A stretch of 64,000 nt of DNA from Elephas maximus indicus (lineage: Eukaryota; Chordata; Mammalia; Proboscidea; Elephantidae). Location: assembly GCF_024166365.1 (NCBI RefSeq), contig NC_064821.1:47705093-47769092 (forward strand), written 5' to 3'. Position numbers and translations under genes: made by a program. The notes beneath the pieces were generated by a model. That model made no database searches, was not told the DNA's origin, and saw only the letters and a list, made by a program, of their open reading frames with translations. Shown one piece after another: positions 1 to 11,344 of this stretch (position 1 is the stretch's first letter; the number at the start of each line of letters is the position of its first letter).

Positions 1-110
1 TGGGAGCAAGATGTAGCCGTCGACTTCCTTAAAGATTACGGCCTTGGAAACCCTATGGGGGAGTTCTACTCTGTTCTGCAGGGTCTCTATGTGTTGGAAT
101 CGATTCGAAA
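1..110 (+). mobile_element. AfroSINE, 3' half, cut by window edge
   Basis: The stretch carries the conserved AfroSINE body (CTTGGAAACCCTATGGGG, then TTCTACTCTGTTCT and a GGAATCGATTCG end). The tRNA-like head lies outside the window. Confidence 0.8.
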
Positions 111-298
111 GCACATTTATGACACTAGGAGCTTTCACGTGGCTGTGATTCACTGTTTTATCTCCAGGAACAGCTGACGGAAGAAAATAAGTGGCTAAGT
201 GACCAAATGTAGCAGGAGATCTGTGTCAGCCAACGCAAAGGCTTTTTTAAACAAAATACTTTTATGCTATATAAACAACCGGAGTCCTGGTGACACAC

Positions 299-455
299 GA
301 GCCCTGGTGACACCACGGTTAAGAGCTCAGGCTGCTAACTAAAAGGCTGGCAGTTTGAATCCACCACCAGTCACTCCTTGGAAACCCTATGAGACAGTTC
401 TACTCTGTTCTATAGGGTCACTATGAGTCAGAATCGACTTGACGGCAATGGGTTA
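299..455 (+). mobile_element. AfroSINE
   Basis: It has a tRNA-like head beginning GAGCCCTGGTGACACC, a degenerate B box (AGTTTGAATCCACC) and the usual CGACTTGACGGCAATGGG end. TAAACAACC occurs just before it (272-280) and just after it (458-466), consistent with a target-site duplication. About 18 bases resembling the element's own head (GTCCTGGTGACACACGA) sit between the left duplication and the element. Confidence 0.85.
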
Positions 456-618
456 TGTAAACAACCAGGAGTTGCAGGTATATACATAGGAGAAAATGAG
501 AGTTTGAGGGATGACCCAGTCACACCAGAATGGGTAGATGTTAAACCTGAGCTCTGAATGCGGAAGTTAATTAATAGGACGGTAAATTTAGCTCTAGTAA
601 TTATGCATTCAGAGACCT

Positions 619-1034
619 GTATTAGTTCCCCAGGGCTGATGTAACAAAATTCCACAAATGGGGTGGCTTATAAGCACAGAAATTGATTATCTCAGAGTTC
701 TGGAAAGTCCAAATGAGGGTGTCGGTGGTGTTGATTCCTCCTGAGGCTCTGAGAGAGAAAGCCTCTCTCCCTCCTAACGCTCCAGGCATTCCTTGACTTG
801 CAGCTGCGGAGTCCCAAGACGGGCTTCCTGTGTCTCCCTGTCTCTGTGTCTCTTCTCCTCTTTTGTTAGGAAACCACTCTCATTGAATTAGGACCCACCC
901 TGCTCTAGTATGACCTCATGTTAACCTAACTGATAACATCTTCACAGGTCATATTTCCAAACGAGGTCACATTCACAGGTACAGGGGTTAGATCTTCAAC
1001 ATATCTTCCTGGAGGACACAATTTAACCCACACC
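619..1034 (-). mobile_element. MaLR LTR, MLT1-like, reverse orientation
   Basis: Read on the minus strand the ends match MLT1-type solo LTRs: the right edge GGAGGACACAATTTAACCC is the complement of the typical TGAATTGTGTCC start, and the left edge contains the complement of the GCAGCCCTAG...TAACA end. A related copy in the same orientation lies at 22,758-23,170. No internal retroviral genes are present. Confidence 0.7.
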
Positions 1035-1154
1035 AAAACCCATCCATTTTTAGGAAAGGAAATACAGCAGCCGGCCTTGTGTTCTGCAGTGTTCTCAGGG
1101 GGCTGTCGGTGCCCCTCAAGGACAGTCTTCAGGACACTGTCATGCAAAGGAGGC

Positions 1155-1842
1155 ACACATTGCCAGCACCATGTGGTATAAATGCATGCGGTTTATTGGG
1201 GTAAAGCATTTAAGCAGAGGAGCAATGGAGCGCACACGACACCCTGAGCTCTCATTGCCCCCCGGACAGGTAAGCTTAGGCCAGGCGTAGTGGGACTGGG
1301 AGCATCAGGGGAGGAGCTCCAGGAGAGGGACCTGTGATGCCCAGATAGTCACGGGGAAGGGAGCAGGAACATACCTAGGTGAGTCTGTGACAAGGAACTT
1401 CCTTCCTGGTGGAGAAACTGGTCTGCTTAAAAGGGGGTATCTGTTGAGTTCACTCAGAGCCACGGAACCAGCGTCTTGCTCAGCTACTGAAAGGGCAGAG
1501 GAAATGAGCCTCGGGGCACCAGGGATAATCTCTCCTCACAGGGTCGGGGGCTGGAGTGTTGTGGACATTGAGAGGGCGGGGCCAAGATAGCTAGACCAGG
1601 ACAGGCCTGAACAATGAAGAATCTCCCCGTATACCTCCCAGCTTTTGAGCGGTCCGCACAACTTTCAGACATCCTCCCAACATTCATGCAGTTAAAAAGC
1701 CTCTTTATATTCAGATCCTAGAACATAACTCCATTTTACGTACAAAGTACTTTTTTGCCCACTGGGTTTTGCAGAATGCAACAACTGTGTAAATCGGGAG
1801 CATATAGTATTTTGTTCTGTTCATATCTTTGCCCAGAGTTGT
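1155..1842. other. Intergenic stretch without recognised gene
   Basis: Only short open frames occur. A GGCGGGGCCAAGATAGC block near 1,576-1,592 resembles the 5' end of some L1 elements, but the rest was not recognised, so no element is claimed. Confidence 0.3.
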
Positions 1843-2098
1843 TCAGCACATCAGAAAGTGACGTTGCCATATACATACCAAGTACGGTGTTTGAGCTGTT
1901 CCCGCCACACTCCCATGCCAGGCTGTAAGCACAGAGGCTGCGTTCGTGGAGATCCTACATACGTGTGTGCAAGCACCTGCCAGACTCAGTATGCCTTCTG
2001 GTGTCGCAGTGGTTTTAAAACAGGTCAACAAATTCTTGGACACTTCTCCCTTCAAGAGGTGGAGCTCAGTTACCCTCCACTTGAGTGTGGATTAGGCT

Positions 2099-2297
2099 GA
2101 ACTCTGGTGGCTCTGTGGTTAAGCTCTCAGCTGCTAACCAAAAGGTCGGCAGTTTGAACCCACTATCCACTCTATGGGAGAAAGATGTGACAATCTGCTC
2201 CTGTAAAGATTACAGCCTTGGAAACCCTATGGGGCAGCTCTGCTTTGTCCTCTAGGGCTCCTATAAGTAGGAATTGACCTGACAGCAGTGGGTTTTG
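2099..2297 (+). mobile_element. AfroSINE
   Basis: It is a full-length element with head, B box-like AGTTTGAACCC, the CTTGGAAACCCTATGGGG body and a TTGACCTGACAGCAG end. AGTGTGGATTA (2,084-2,094) and AGTGTGGGTTA directly after the element look like the target-site duplication with one mismatch. Confidence 0.9.
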
Positions 2298-2440
2298 GCA
2301 AGTGTGGGTTAAGGAATAGAAAATGGCAGCAATGATTGGGTCACTTCCTAAAGCTAGGTGCTAAAAAACATTGCAGCTTCCTCTCCCTTTCTCTCATATC
2401 ACTCACTCTGGGAAGCCAGCTAATATATTGAGAGGACTCT

Positions 2441-2968
2441 TGTTATGGATTGAATTGGGTCTCCCAATAATGTGTGTCAACTTGGCTAGGCTATGATTCC
2501 CAGTTTTGTGTGGTTGTCCTCCATTTTGTGATCTGATGTAATTATCCTATGTGTTTTAAATTCTAACCTCTATGATGTTAATGAGGCAGAATTAGAGGCA
2601 GTTATGTTAATGAGGCAGGACACAAGCAACAGGATTAGTTTGTATCTTGAGTCAGTCTCTTTTGAGATATAAGACAGAAGTGAGCAGAGAAGAAAGGGAC
2701 CTCAGTACCACCAAGAAAGAAGGAAGAGCCAGGAGTGGAGTGAGTCCTTTGGACCAGGGGTCTGAGTGCTGAGAAGCTCCTAGACCAGGGGAAGATTGAT
2801 GATCAGGACCTTCCCCCAGAGCCAACAGACAGAGAAAAATCTTCCCCTGAACCTGGTGCCCTGAATTCAGACTTCTAGCCTCCTAGACTGTGAGAGAATA
2901 AATTTTTGCCTGTTAAAGCCATCCACTTGTGCTATATCTGTTATAACAGCATGAGATAACTAAGATAA
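2441..2968 (+). mobile_element. MaLR-type LTR (MLT1/MST-like)
   Basis: It starts TGTTATGGATTGAATTGGGT and ends with the typical solo-LTR 3' block (CTGTGAGAGAATAAATTTTTG, then a TTATAACAGC...AACTAAGATA end). The middle part is divergent, so the subfamily is uncertain. Confidence 0.55.
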
Positions 2969-2969
2969 T

Positions 2970-3255
2970 GCTCAAGCCACCCTCTGGAGAGATCCTTGTG
3001 TCAAGGACCAGAGGCCTCCGGCCAACAACCATATGTGATCTTAGAAGCAAATCCTCCAGCCCCAGTCAAACCTTCAGATGACTTCAGCTCTGGCCAACAG
3101 CTTGACTACAACCTTAGAAGAGAACCTGAGCCAGAACAACCCAGCTAAGCCACTCCTGAATTCCTGGCCCACAGAAACTGTGAGATAATAAATACTTGTT
3201 GTTTTAAGCTGTGGGTTTAGGGGGCAATTTGTTAACACGGCAACACATAATCAAT
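2970..3255 (+). mobile_element. Old LTR-like repeat (MaLR family, low certainty)
   Basis: It contains the GAAACTGTGAGATAATAAAT polyadenylation block and a TTTAAGC...TTTGTTAAC end seen in old mammalian LTRs. It directly follows the LTR at 2,441-2,968. The family could not be settled by eye. Confidence 0.4.
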
Positions 3256-3496
3256 AGAATTTCTTACCTTAGACTGCAATTTACCTATTCGAACACATAT
3301 TATTATATGACATCTTTATTTCTCCTTTATTTTATAATTAGGATATGATGACGAGTGACTGGAATTTTATTTGTATAGGTAAATTTGTATTATCTATGAA
3401 TGTCATTAGGTAAGTAGAGGAACACCGGGTCTGTTTGGGTTGAGAATCTGAGAATCACTAGAGTCATGGAACAAACAAAAGGCTGTAGAAGGAGGA

Positions 3497-3690
3497 GGGG
3501 CTCTGGTGACGTCATGGTTAGCGCTGGCCTGCTAACTAGAAGGTCTGCAGTTTGAACCTACCAGGGATTCCCCACTAGAAAAGACCTGGCAATCTGCTCC
3601 CATAAACACTACAGCCTAGGAAATCCTATGGGACAGTTCTACTCTGTCCTATAGGGTCACTAAGAGTTGGAATCCACCGGACAGCATACA
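3497..3690 (+). mobile_element. AfroSINE
   Basis: The head (GGGGCTCTGGTGACGTCATGG), B box-like AGTTTGAACC and body with GGACAGTTCTACTCTGTCCT are all recognisable. Several substitutions mark it as an older copy. Confidence 0.85.
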
Positions 3691-3724
3691 ACCTCCACAG
3701 AGGGAGAAGAAAACTCTTTTTCTG

Positions 3725-3830
3725 GTTCTGCTATTCAAAAGCTGCATGACCTCATGCAAGTCACTTAATATCTCCAGGCCTCGGCCTCCTTGTTTTTGAA
3801 GTGTTGAGGTTGCACTACATCATCTTGCAG
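3725..3830 (+). mobile_element. MIR fragment
   Basis: It has the MIR core pattern: TGCATGACCTCATGCAAGTCACTTAATATC followed by a degenerate CTCGGCCTCC block. It is old and diverged. Confidence 0.5.
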
Positions 3831-4155
3831 AGGCTTCCCGTTTGGGACTTCGTAATACATGAGTGAAGCTGTCTGCAGGCCCCAAAGCCCTTGATCTTGA
3901 TTGCAATATGGTTAAAAATTCATCTGGAAGTAATTTCTAAAAGCAATTTAAAAGATTAAATGTGATGTATTAGACTTCCTAGAAAATATGACCAACAACG
4001 TTATGTTCTCAATTCTTCACCAAACACCTTTAATGCTGTGTGTATTCCAAGAGACAATTCTTATAACAAATGAGCAGAGTTTTTTCTGTTGTTGCTGTTG
4101 TAAAAATATAGAAACACTGCATTTGCTGATTTGTGAGCAGAGCTTTTGAAGGCCA

Positions 4156-4490
4156 GTTGTTGTTGTTAGCTGCTGTCAAGTCGGCTCCCGGCTCATGGTG
4201 ACCACATGCGCAATGGCACGAGATGCTACCTAGTCCTGTGTCCTCTCCATGTTTGGTTGCAGATCAGTTCTGTTGTGATCCTCAGGGTTTTTCATTAGCT
4301 GATTTTCAGAAGTAGATTGCCAGGCCTTTCTTCCTAGTCTATCTCAGCCTGGAAGCTCTGTTGAAACCTGTTGAGCATCACAGCAACATGCAAGCCTCCA
4401 CTGACAGACAGGTGGTGGCTGCACATGAGGTGCACTGGCTGGGAGGCAAATCTAAGTCTCCCATGTGAAAGGCAAGAATTCTACTACATC
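4156..4490 (-). mobile_element. AfroSINE, long form, reverse orientation
   Basis: Its 3' tail is the GTTGTTGTTAGCTGCTGTCAA block at the left edge. The body contains TTTTCAGAAGTAGATTGCCA and GGCCTTTCTTCCTAGTC, the hallmark of the longer AfroSINE form, and the tRNA-like head is at the right edge. Confidence 0.85.
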
Positions 4491-4499
4491 GCCAAAATT

Positions 4500-5540
4500 C
4501 CAAGGAGATGGACAATTCAGTAGCTACGATAACCAAAAATCCTCTCTGCTGTCCTGCCTCAGTTCCTCATAGTGTTTAACAAACGGCCTCACCACCTTCA
4601 GGGGTCCCTTCTCAGCAGCCCCTGGCATTTTTTCTGGAAAGGAGCCAGCAAATTGTTTTCCAATGGTATTTCTTAAAGGAAGCAACAGGAGGCAGACCAA
4701 CCTTGCTTATAGTCTGAACACTCATGGCCAGTTTGGGGCATGGACCTGATGGGCTTCGTTGGCTTCATCAGCATCCTATAGCTAACCCAGTGGCGAGCCT
4801 CAAGGTTAGTGAGCTGGCTGCTTCCAAACGCAGGCCCTCGAGTAAAGAACCTAATTCTATTTGAAAGAGACGACCGCTGCTGACCAGGTGTCTTCTGAAT
4901 GGATAAGTCCAGTCCATTGAGCTTAGTTGAAAAACAAGTTAAATGGAGTAAAAAAAAATCTCTTGAAGAGAGAGAACAACGCTGGCTGTGTTGGTGCCGT
5001 AAACGGAATTTGGCTCAGCAGGGGCAACTGTTTTCATCCCAGAAAGGATCACGGAGCTCTTAAGGGAAGTTTCCAAGAAACAGAAAAATAGTCCCAATTC
5101 AAGTTGCGGTAAATAATGAGGTGTCTGTCCGTTGGCAACTGAAATGTTGAGCCCAAGTGAAGTTGAAAGTGGGGAAGGCGATGAATACGCTGTAAGAGGC
5201 GGACTCATTGAAGGAGAAAACAAAGCATTTTAATTAATACCGACCGACTCACACACAGAAGGAACATCATGGTGGGAGGCCAGAGCAGAGATTTGTGGAG
5301 GTGGGAGGGTCCCGGCCCTTGTTGGTCCAGTTTAAATGCAGACGAGGCTCTTAGCACTCCAACTCCATCATGGAGTACAATGTACACCGAGGGCAGCGAG
5401 GGAGAGCTGTGACTTCTGTTCCATTGAAGTTCAAAAAGAACCTAAATGAGGTTAGTGGGAAAATTCAGTCAGGAAACAATGCTTTAAGTCATGCAAAAGT
5501 AGAAATAAGAGCCCAGAGGCATCAGAAATCATTCAATTCT
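4500..5540. other. Intergenic, nothing recognised
   Basis: I see no gene, RNA or clear repeat here. Open frames of up to 95 codons lack start context, splice sites or a recognisable domain. Confidence 0.4.
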
Positions 5541-5579
5541 AAAAAAAAATTTTTTTTAATTTTTTTTTTTTTTTTTTTA
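5541..5579. repeat. A/T homopolymer tract
   Basis: A run of nine A is followed by T runs totalling about 28, broken by AA and A. It is low-complexity DNA. Confidence 0.85.
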
Positions 5580-5716
5580 TTCTACTGCCTTAAAAATTAT
5601 TCAGGGCTCCTTCCTGGACAACAAAAACTATTTAAGAGGATGCTTTTGAGTGCGTAATTACTCCAAAGATCTTACTTTAGTTAGAAGAAGATTTGAGCCT
5701 CGGTTATAGATCACAC

Positions 5717-5929
5717 TCCCCCTGGGTGGTGCAAATGGTTAAGGCCCTCGACCTGTAACTGAATAGTTGGAGGTTCAAGTCCACCCAGAGGTGCCTCAGA
5801 AGAAAGGCCTGGTGATCAACTTCTGAAAAAATCAGCCATCGAAAACCCGGTGGCCCACGATCCTGCTCTGACACACGGGGTCACCACAAGCTGGAGTCAA
5901 CTTGAGGACAAGTGTCTTTTTTTTTTTTG
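5717..5929 (+). mobile_element. AfroSINE, second head type
   Basis: This variant starts CCCTGGGTGGTGCAAATGG and has the linker AGAAAGGCCTGGTGATC plus TCTGAAAAAATCAGCC, then the CTGCTCTGACACACGGGGTC end with a T-rich tail. The second head type recurs at 34.3, 35.9 and 38.7 kb. Confidence 0.85.
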
Positions 5930-6160
5930 ACAACTGTCTTTTTATATTTTGAAACATTCTAATAATTTGTAAATGCAAGAATCCAAGAGTTTGATGCTAT
6001 TTTTATTTTATTTTTACTGATTTTTTTGCTCTTTAACTTGCTTTTATCATAAAAAGAGCACACAGTCCTTGTAAAGCAACAATCACCACGAAGAGAACTG
6101 AAGTGCCTGAATTTAAAGGGTAAAGATACCTGCCCTGCTCCGATATCACTCTCCAGGAGG

Positions 6161-6362
6161 AGACCAGCTGCCCTCGGCCGAGTCCCACTTACGGCAATCC
6201 CATGTGTTTCAGAGTAGAGCTGTGCTCTCTATGGTTTTCATGGCTGTAACCTTTCAGAAGTAGATCTCCAAGGCCTTTCTTCTGAGGAGCCTCTAGGTAG
6301 ATTCAAACCATCAACCTTTCGGGTAGCAGCCAAGTGCTTAACCATTTGTACCACTCGGGGAC
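6161..6362 (-). mobile_element. AfroSINE, second head type, reverse
   Basis: The complement of the element is visible from the tail-side CAGCTGCCCTCGGCCGAGTC block to the head-side TAACCATTTGTACCACTCGG block, with CAGAAGTAGATCTCCAAGGC between them. Confidence 0.8.
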
Positions 6363-6483
6363 TAATTGTCCAGGGATGGACACTAGCATTTTATATATAG
6401 TTCCATGTGTAGGATTCCAGGTCCTTTCTTGGTTTATACAAACTGTATAAACATGTATCTCTTTTTTTTCTAAACTTCTACAT

Positions 6484-6592
6484 ATCTGCTTCTGTAAAGA
6501 TTTCAGCCTAGGAAACCTTATGGGGCAGTTCTACTCTGTCATTGGGGTCGCTATGAGTTGGAATTGACTTGAGGGCGAACAACAACAACAGG
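6484..6592 (+). mobile_element. AfroSINE, 5'-truncated
   Basis: Only the 3' half is present, from TCTGTAAAGATTTCAGCCTA to the GAACAACAACAACA tail. Confidence 0.8.
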
Positions 6593-7172
6593 TATAAAAA
6601 AGTAAAACCAACATTTACACATTCCTTTCCCTTGAGCAGTATAATCGCTAGTCTGAACCATGATCTAAACCAGAACACTTTCTCTCGGGAGAAGCCACCA
6701 CTCAAAATGCCAAGTGCGGGAGTCAGAGCCACATTCTCACCTCCTTTCAACCTCCATAGTTGTTGAGATGATCCCAGTTACAGAGCCAAGATCCCAAGCT
6801 GGGTTGAACCTTGTAGCTCAGCCAGTCACTAAAAAGAAATGTAGATTATATTTAAGAACCCGTGGTGACTTGGAACATAGGTCTTAACCCGACTCTTCAA
6901 GGAGTGCCCGTAAGTCCAAAGCTGATTGTTTCATACCAGTCCAAGCTTTGGATGTTCTTTGAGGAAAACGCGAAAGGGAATATAGAAGAGCAATTTCATT
7001 AAAACGAGAAGGACAAATGAGTCCTTGTGTGAAAAGAATTTCTAAGACCCAAGAAACCTTTAGTGTCTAAACCCATCCAAAACTCTCAGGAGCTTGGTTT
7101 CTCAGTGTGGTCCCGGTTTCACCTACCCAGAAGTACCAAGCATGTTTGTTAAACTTGTCATCCAAGATCTAC
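6593..7172. other. Intergenic, nothing recognised
   Basis: No gene or clear repeat was identified. Confidence 0.35.
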
Positions 7173-7596
7173 TGTTACAGATTGAATTGTGTCCCCCCAA
7201 AATATAGGTTGGGGTACTAATCCCTGGCCCCTGGGACCTTGTTTGGAAATAGGATCTTTGAAGATCTTACCAGATTAACATGAGGTCATGTTAGTGTGGG
7301 TCCTTAGCCCATCTGAGCGATGTCTTGTAAAAGAGGAGACAGATGTAGAGATATAGAGAGAGGAAGAACAGCCATATGACCACGGAGGCAGACACAGCTG
7401 CAAGGCAAGGAAACACAAAGGAATGCCTGGGGCTACCAAAAGCTGAAAGATGTTCCCCTAGAGTGGACAGAGAGAACATGGCACTACTGACACCCTGAAT
7501 TCAAACTCTTAACCTCATGAAGATACGAAATTTCTGTTCTTTAAAGCCACTCAGTTTGTGGTATTTTGTTACAGCAGCCCCAGAAAACTAAGACAC
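7173..7596 (+). mobile_element. MaLR LTR, MLT1-like
   Basis: It starts TGTTACAGATTGAATTGTGT and continues with the GGAAATAGGATCTTTGAAGA and GAGGTCATGTTAGTGTGGG blocks. It ends TTTGTTACAGCAGCCCCAG with AACTAAGACA. It is a solo LTR with no coding body. Confidence 0.8.
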
Positions 7597-7962
7597 CAAC
7601 TGAATCAGAATCTCTAGGTGATAGAAACAAGCATTTTAAAAAGCACCTCAATTGGCACTTAGCCACACAAGAATGTGAGAACCATTGCCCAAGAGGAGCG
7701 TTGGGCTTCATTTGAGAGGGAAGCCCTGTCTCCTCTTCTCTGGGGCTTACTCCAGGCTGCCTGGGGTTCTGATTCCACTTTGCCCCAGCCCTTCAGGACA
7801 GTCCAGGGTCCTGGTCTTGGTTCCAAAGGCTCTTTATAAGGAGGGTATATGTTTGGCAATCAGAATTCATTTTCCTGCAGCAGTATTACAGTGATGTTCC
7901 TGGACCAGCCCGTAACAATCTTTGGTATTAGCAGCACAACTTCAACTGAACCCATTCTAGTT

Positions 7963-8074
7963 GTTGTTTGTTGCCATTGAGTTGGCTCTGACTCATGGTG
8001 ACCCCACGGATAACAGAATGAAACGTTGCCCGGTCCTGTGCCAGCTTCATGACCATTGGTGTTTGAGTCCTGGT
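7963..8074 (-). mobile_element. RTE/AfroSINE 3' tail insertion with target duplication
   Basis: A 112-bp reverse-oriented 3' end (GTTGTTTGTTGCCATTGAGT at the left) is bounded by the perfect 12-bp repeat CCCATTCTAGTT at 7,951-7,962 and 8,075-8,086. That marks an intact, strongly 5'-truncated retrotransposition event. Confidence 0.9.
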
Positions 8075-8295
8075 CCCATTCTAGTTAGGTCAGATAAACG
8101 TATGTGTCTGCTTAGCCCTCTGCCAAGCATTGCAGAAGGGCACATAAACGAGTCCTGGAGTTTGTGATGTAGTGTAATTAGAGGGACTGTGATTTCGTGA
8201 CTCTTTTCTTATGAAAACAGATCTTCTGGGTTCAAACTCAAGGTTTCAGGGTGGCTGCTGCTCCCCCAACCAGCAGAGTTGTAGCGATAGGAATA

Positions 8296-8475
8296 GTGTG
8301 AGTGTGTGTGGGTGTAGGGCACATCTGTGTGTGTGTCAGCATGTGTGCGTGCATATGTGAGTGTACATGTGTGCGCATGTCTGTGTGCACCTCTGTGTGT
8401 CCTGAGTGCATGTGTGAGTGTGCACCTCTGTGTGTGCATGCGTGCATCGGGCATGCGTGTGTATGTGTGTACAGG
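8296..8475. repeat. Imperfect GT-rich microsatellite
   Basis: About 180 bp of alternating GT with CA, CT and GC interruptions (TGTGTGTGTC, GCATGTGTGC). Open frames of 60-93 codons on both strands here are products of the repeat. Confidence 0.9.
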
Positions 8476-8589
8476 GAATGTCAGAGCCATAGAAGCACCC
8501 CTGAAGAGTGGAAAGCAGTATTAATTTGAGGACTGTAATAGCTGTTAACTACACACAATGTAAGAAAATGTGTCTTTCTCTACAACATG

Positions 8590-8990
8590 TGTGTAAACAC
8601 TCTTTTCATGCACACACGCATCCACACGCACAGCCCCCTGGCCTTTGAACTGCCCGTATCTTCTGAATTAAGCGGCAAAAGACAGCCTGTGATGGGTCAC
8701 CACCATTCTAAATCAAGGAATGGGATTGGGGGAGGGATTAGCCAGAGAAGATGGGATGCTGCTGTCCCCGGGAGCCTCAGCCTGGTCAGTGCAGGTCGTG
8801 GGGTGGAGCCCAGGCTGAGAGGCCTCAGCCTGAATTTGTTCAGCTGCACCCAACATCCAGCCCAGTGCCGGTGGAGAGTATGTGTTCCACTAACAGTCGC
8901 TGGATGAATGAGTGAATGACCCCAGAGAAGGGCTGACTGTACTGCACCCCAGTTCTATAGGAGGGCTTGGGGGACAGGGTGCAGGCCTAT
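8590..8990. other. Intergenic, nothing recognised
   Basis: There is no domain-bearing frame or clear repeat. One frame of 106 codons has no recognisable product. Confidence 0.35.
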
Positions 8991-8994
8991 GACC

Positions 8995-9165
8995 TACCCA
9001 GTTCTGAGTTCAAATTCCTGCTCCAGCCCCTGACTTTGTGTTTGCTCACCCTCGCCAAGTCTCAGGGACCAAAAGAAATGGTGGGGATGATGCCAACTCC
9101 ACCCAATTGTGAGGATTCCATGAGGTTGACACACAGAACCTTAACACAGCCCTGACACAAGGTCT
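8995..9165 (+). mobile_element. MIR element
   Basis: It has the MIR order: GAGTTCAAATTCCTGCTCCA, a degenerate CTCGCCAAGTCTCAGGGACC, then a GGGGATGATGCC block and GTGAGGATTCCATGAGGTTG. Confidence 0.65.
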
Positions 9166-9169
9166 GTTA

Positions 9170-11110
9170 TTAAAAACCATGTTCATGTAAGACCACTTGG
9201 CTGCAGGCTTTGCAGTGTGTTCACAAAGTATAGGGAAAACCTGACCTTAGAACCGAGAGGCTCTGCACTGGCCAAGAATGCTTAGAAGGGGCCACTTCCT
9301 GGATTTTGTGGAAGGCTCCCTCAGACAGCAGGAACTGGGTCCTACGCACTCAACCCCAGGAAACTCGCCAAAGGTAGGGCTCTTCCACCACCTGGTGGAC
9401 AAATTGGTATGGCAGCTAAGGTGAGCAGGCCCTCGACTCGCTGCACACTGCCTGTGGTCTGTTTCTACAGGGGATTTTCTCTGTATCGTTTGAGCCACAG
9501 CTGGTTTGTGCAATTATTCACACTACTCCCAGGTGTGCAAGGAAACTCTCGCTTATTTATTTACCTGTAACTGATCTGATCTCTTTCCTGAAACACCACC
9601 AGCCGGTTTGGAGGCTGTTTGGGAGAGGGAAATCTCTCTATTTACTCCATCACTGAGTCCTAGGGTATTTTCCTCCTAGAAGCCAGCTAATCCAGCACCA
9701 CTATGTCACTGCCGCCCTCTCCCACCTGGGCTGGTCAGTAACTTTGGTCAAACCGGATCTAAATGGAGTCCAATCAGATCATTGGAACAGCCCCTTTGGG
9801 TCTGACTTGGTCTCTTTAGGATAATAACTTTGTCCTCGTGTTCCTTTCTAGGATGTAGCTAGGGGACAGGTAAGGGGCTCACCTGATCTCCTGGTGGGGG
9901 TAGGGGGGTGGCTCCTGGATTTGGTAGACCCCTGCCATTCTGAGGATTCTGCTGTGAAGTTGGCAGGGACCTTGCTGCCTCAGGTCCCTGCCTAGCCCTG
10001 GAGACCCCTCTGGGTCTCTTTGCCATAGTACCCGCACACCTCCTGGTCTTCCCACATGGAGGCTGAGGGTCACTGAGGTGCCCCTACCTCCAGTGGGGCC
10101 ATGGCAACTCAGCATCCATGCACCCAATGGGAACCAAGGGAGGCTCACCGGCAACCTAGACCAGCATGCTGCTCTGCTCTCCTGGCTGGGCTGCAGCCAC
10201 TAGGTGAGTGTGGGGCTGCTCGCCCAAAATTGACTCCTCCCAGGTCAGGAGCAATGTGAGCCCCTGCCCGGAGAGCAGCTGGGGAAGCCCCTTGACCATT
10301 ACCTCCCTCTTTGCCCTCCCCTCTCCCCCTGCCATCCTCCCAAGTGCCCAGGGACCTAGGGGTGGGCTTCTTTCTCTTGTGTGTCCTCCATGTTCTGTCG
10401 GCCTCCTTTGAGGCTGGTCTCCTGGTTAGACCTCCTGACAGAGACCAGATCCAGACCGTTTCACTCCTCTACACTGTGGTAGTAGGCTTGTCCACCTGTT
10501 CCTTGGAAGGTTAAAGGTCAAAGATTTTTTTTTTTTTATTCCTTTATCAACAGTGCCTAGATTTAAAGCCTTTTCTTTTGCTGCAAACTCCAAATTTGAA
10601 TATCAGAAACTGGATATTAACTTTTGCCTTCCTGGCATTCCCAATCTCCCCCTCCCTCCCATCGCCTCCGCCAGGCAGACAAAAGCTAAAGCAGCCCCAG
10701 CAGCAGAGCCACCCACCCCCACACCCATTTCTTCCCCTTCTGAAGTAGGGCCACCTTTCCCAGAGGCCCTGCAATTGGTTGTAGCTTGTCACTGAGTCCC
10801 AGCCAATGGAATGTGAGTGGGAGGGGCCTCTTGAAGGCCTGGCCCCACCCACAAGCCTTCTCTCTTCCTTCTGCGTCCATCAGCACAGAGTTAGGTTGCA
10901 GGATCCCAGGTCCCTGGATGACTGTGTGGAGCCCTCACCCATCAGGAACCACCCCTTGGACATCACATGGGTGAGAAGTAGACTTACTGTGTCAAGTCCC
11001 TGAGATGTTGAGGTTTACCGGTTGCAACCACTAACGAAATCACGGGTCATTTTGTGTGTAAGTGGAAAATAGAAGGGCCCGTGAGTATTTTTGTTTTTCA
11101 AACTGTTACT
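9170..11110. other. Intergenic, mostly unassigned
   Basis: There is a poly(T) tract near 10,526-10,538 and C-rich stretches, but no gene or firm repeat call. Frames of up to 101 codons show no recognisable domain. Confidence 0.35.
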
Positions 11111-11118
11111 CCTGTTAC

Positions 11119-11322
11119 TGTTGTTAGCTGCTGCTGAGTTGGTTCAGCTCATGGTGACCCCATGAACAACAGAACTGGACCACTGTGATTTTCAGAAGTA
11201 GATCACCAGGCCTTTCTTCCTAGTCTGTCTTAGTCTAAAAGCTTTGCCAAAATCTGTTCAGCATCACAGCAACCCTCTTCCATACGGAAGGCGAGGATTC
11301 TACCACTGAACCACTCTGCCCT
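11119..11322 (-). mobile_element. AfroSINE, long form, reverse
   Basis: CTGTTGTTAGCTGCTGCTGA at the left is the tail. The CAGAAGTAGATCACCAGGCC core and the head-side CTACCACTGAACCACTCTGC complete it. ACTCCTGT flanks both sides. Confidence 0.85.
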
Positions 11323-11344
11323 CACTCCTGTAACAGAGATAAAA

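Noticed and set aside
1576..1592. Possible L1 5' UTR start (GGCGGGGCCAAGATAGC)
   Set aside because: Only a short match; no L1 5' UTR or ORF1 follows, so no element is claimed.
8209..8529. Overlapping His/Cys-rich frames on both strands
   Set aside because: They are produced by the GT-rich microsatellite.
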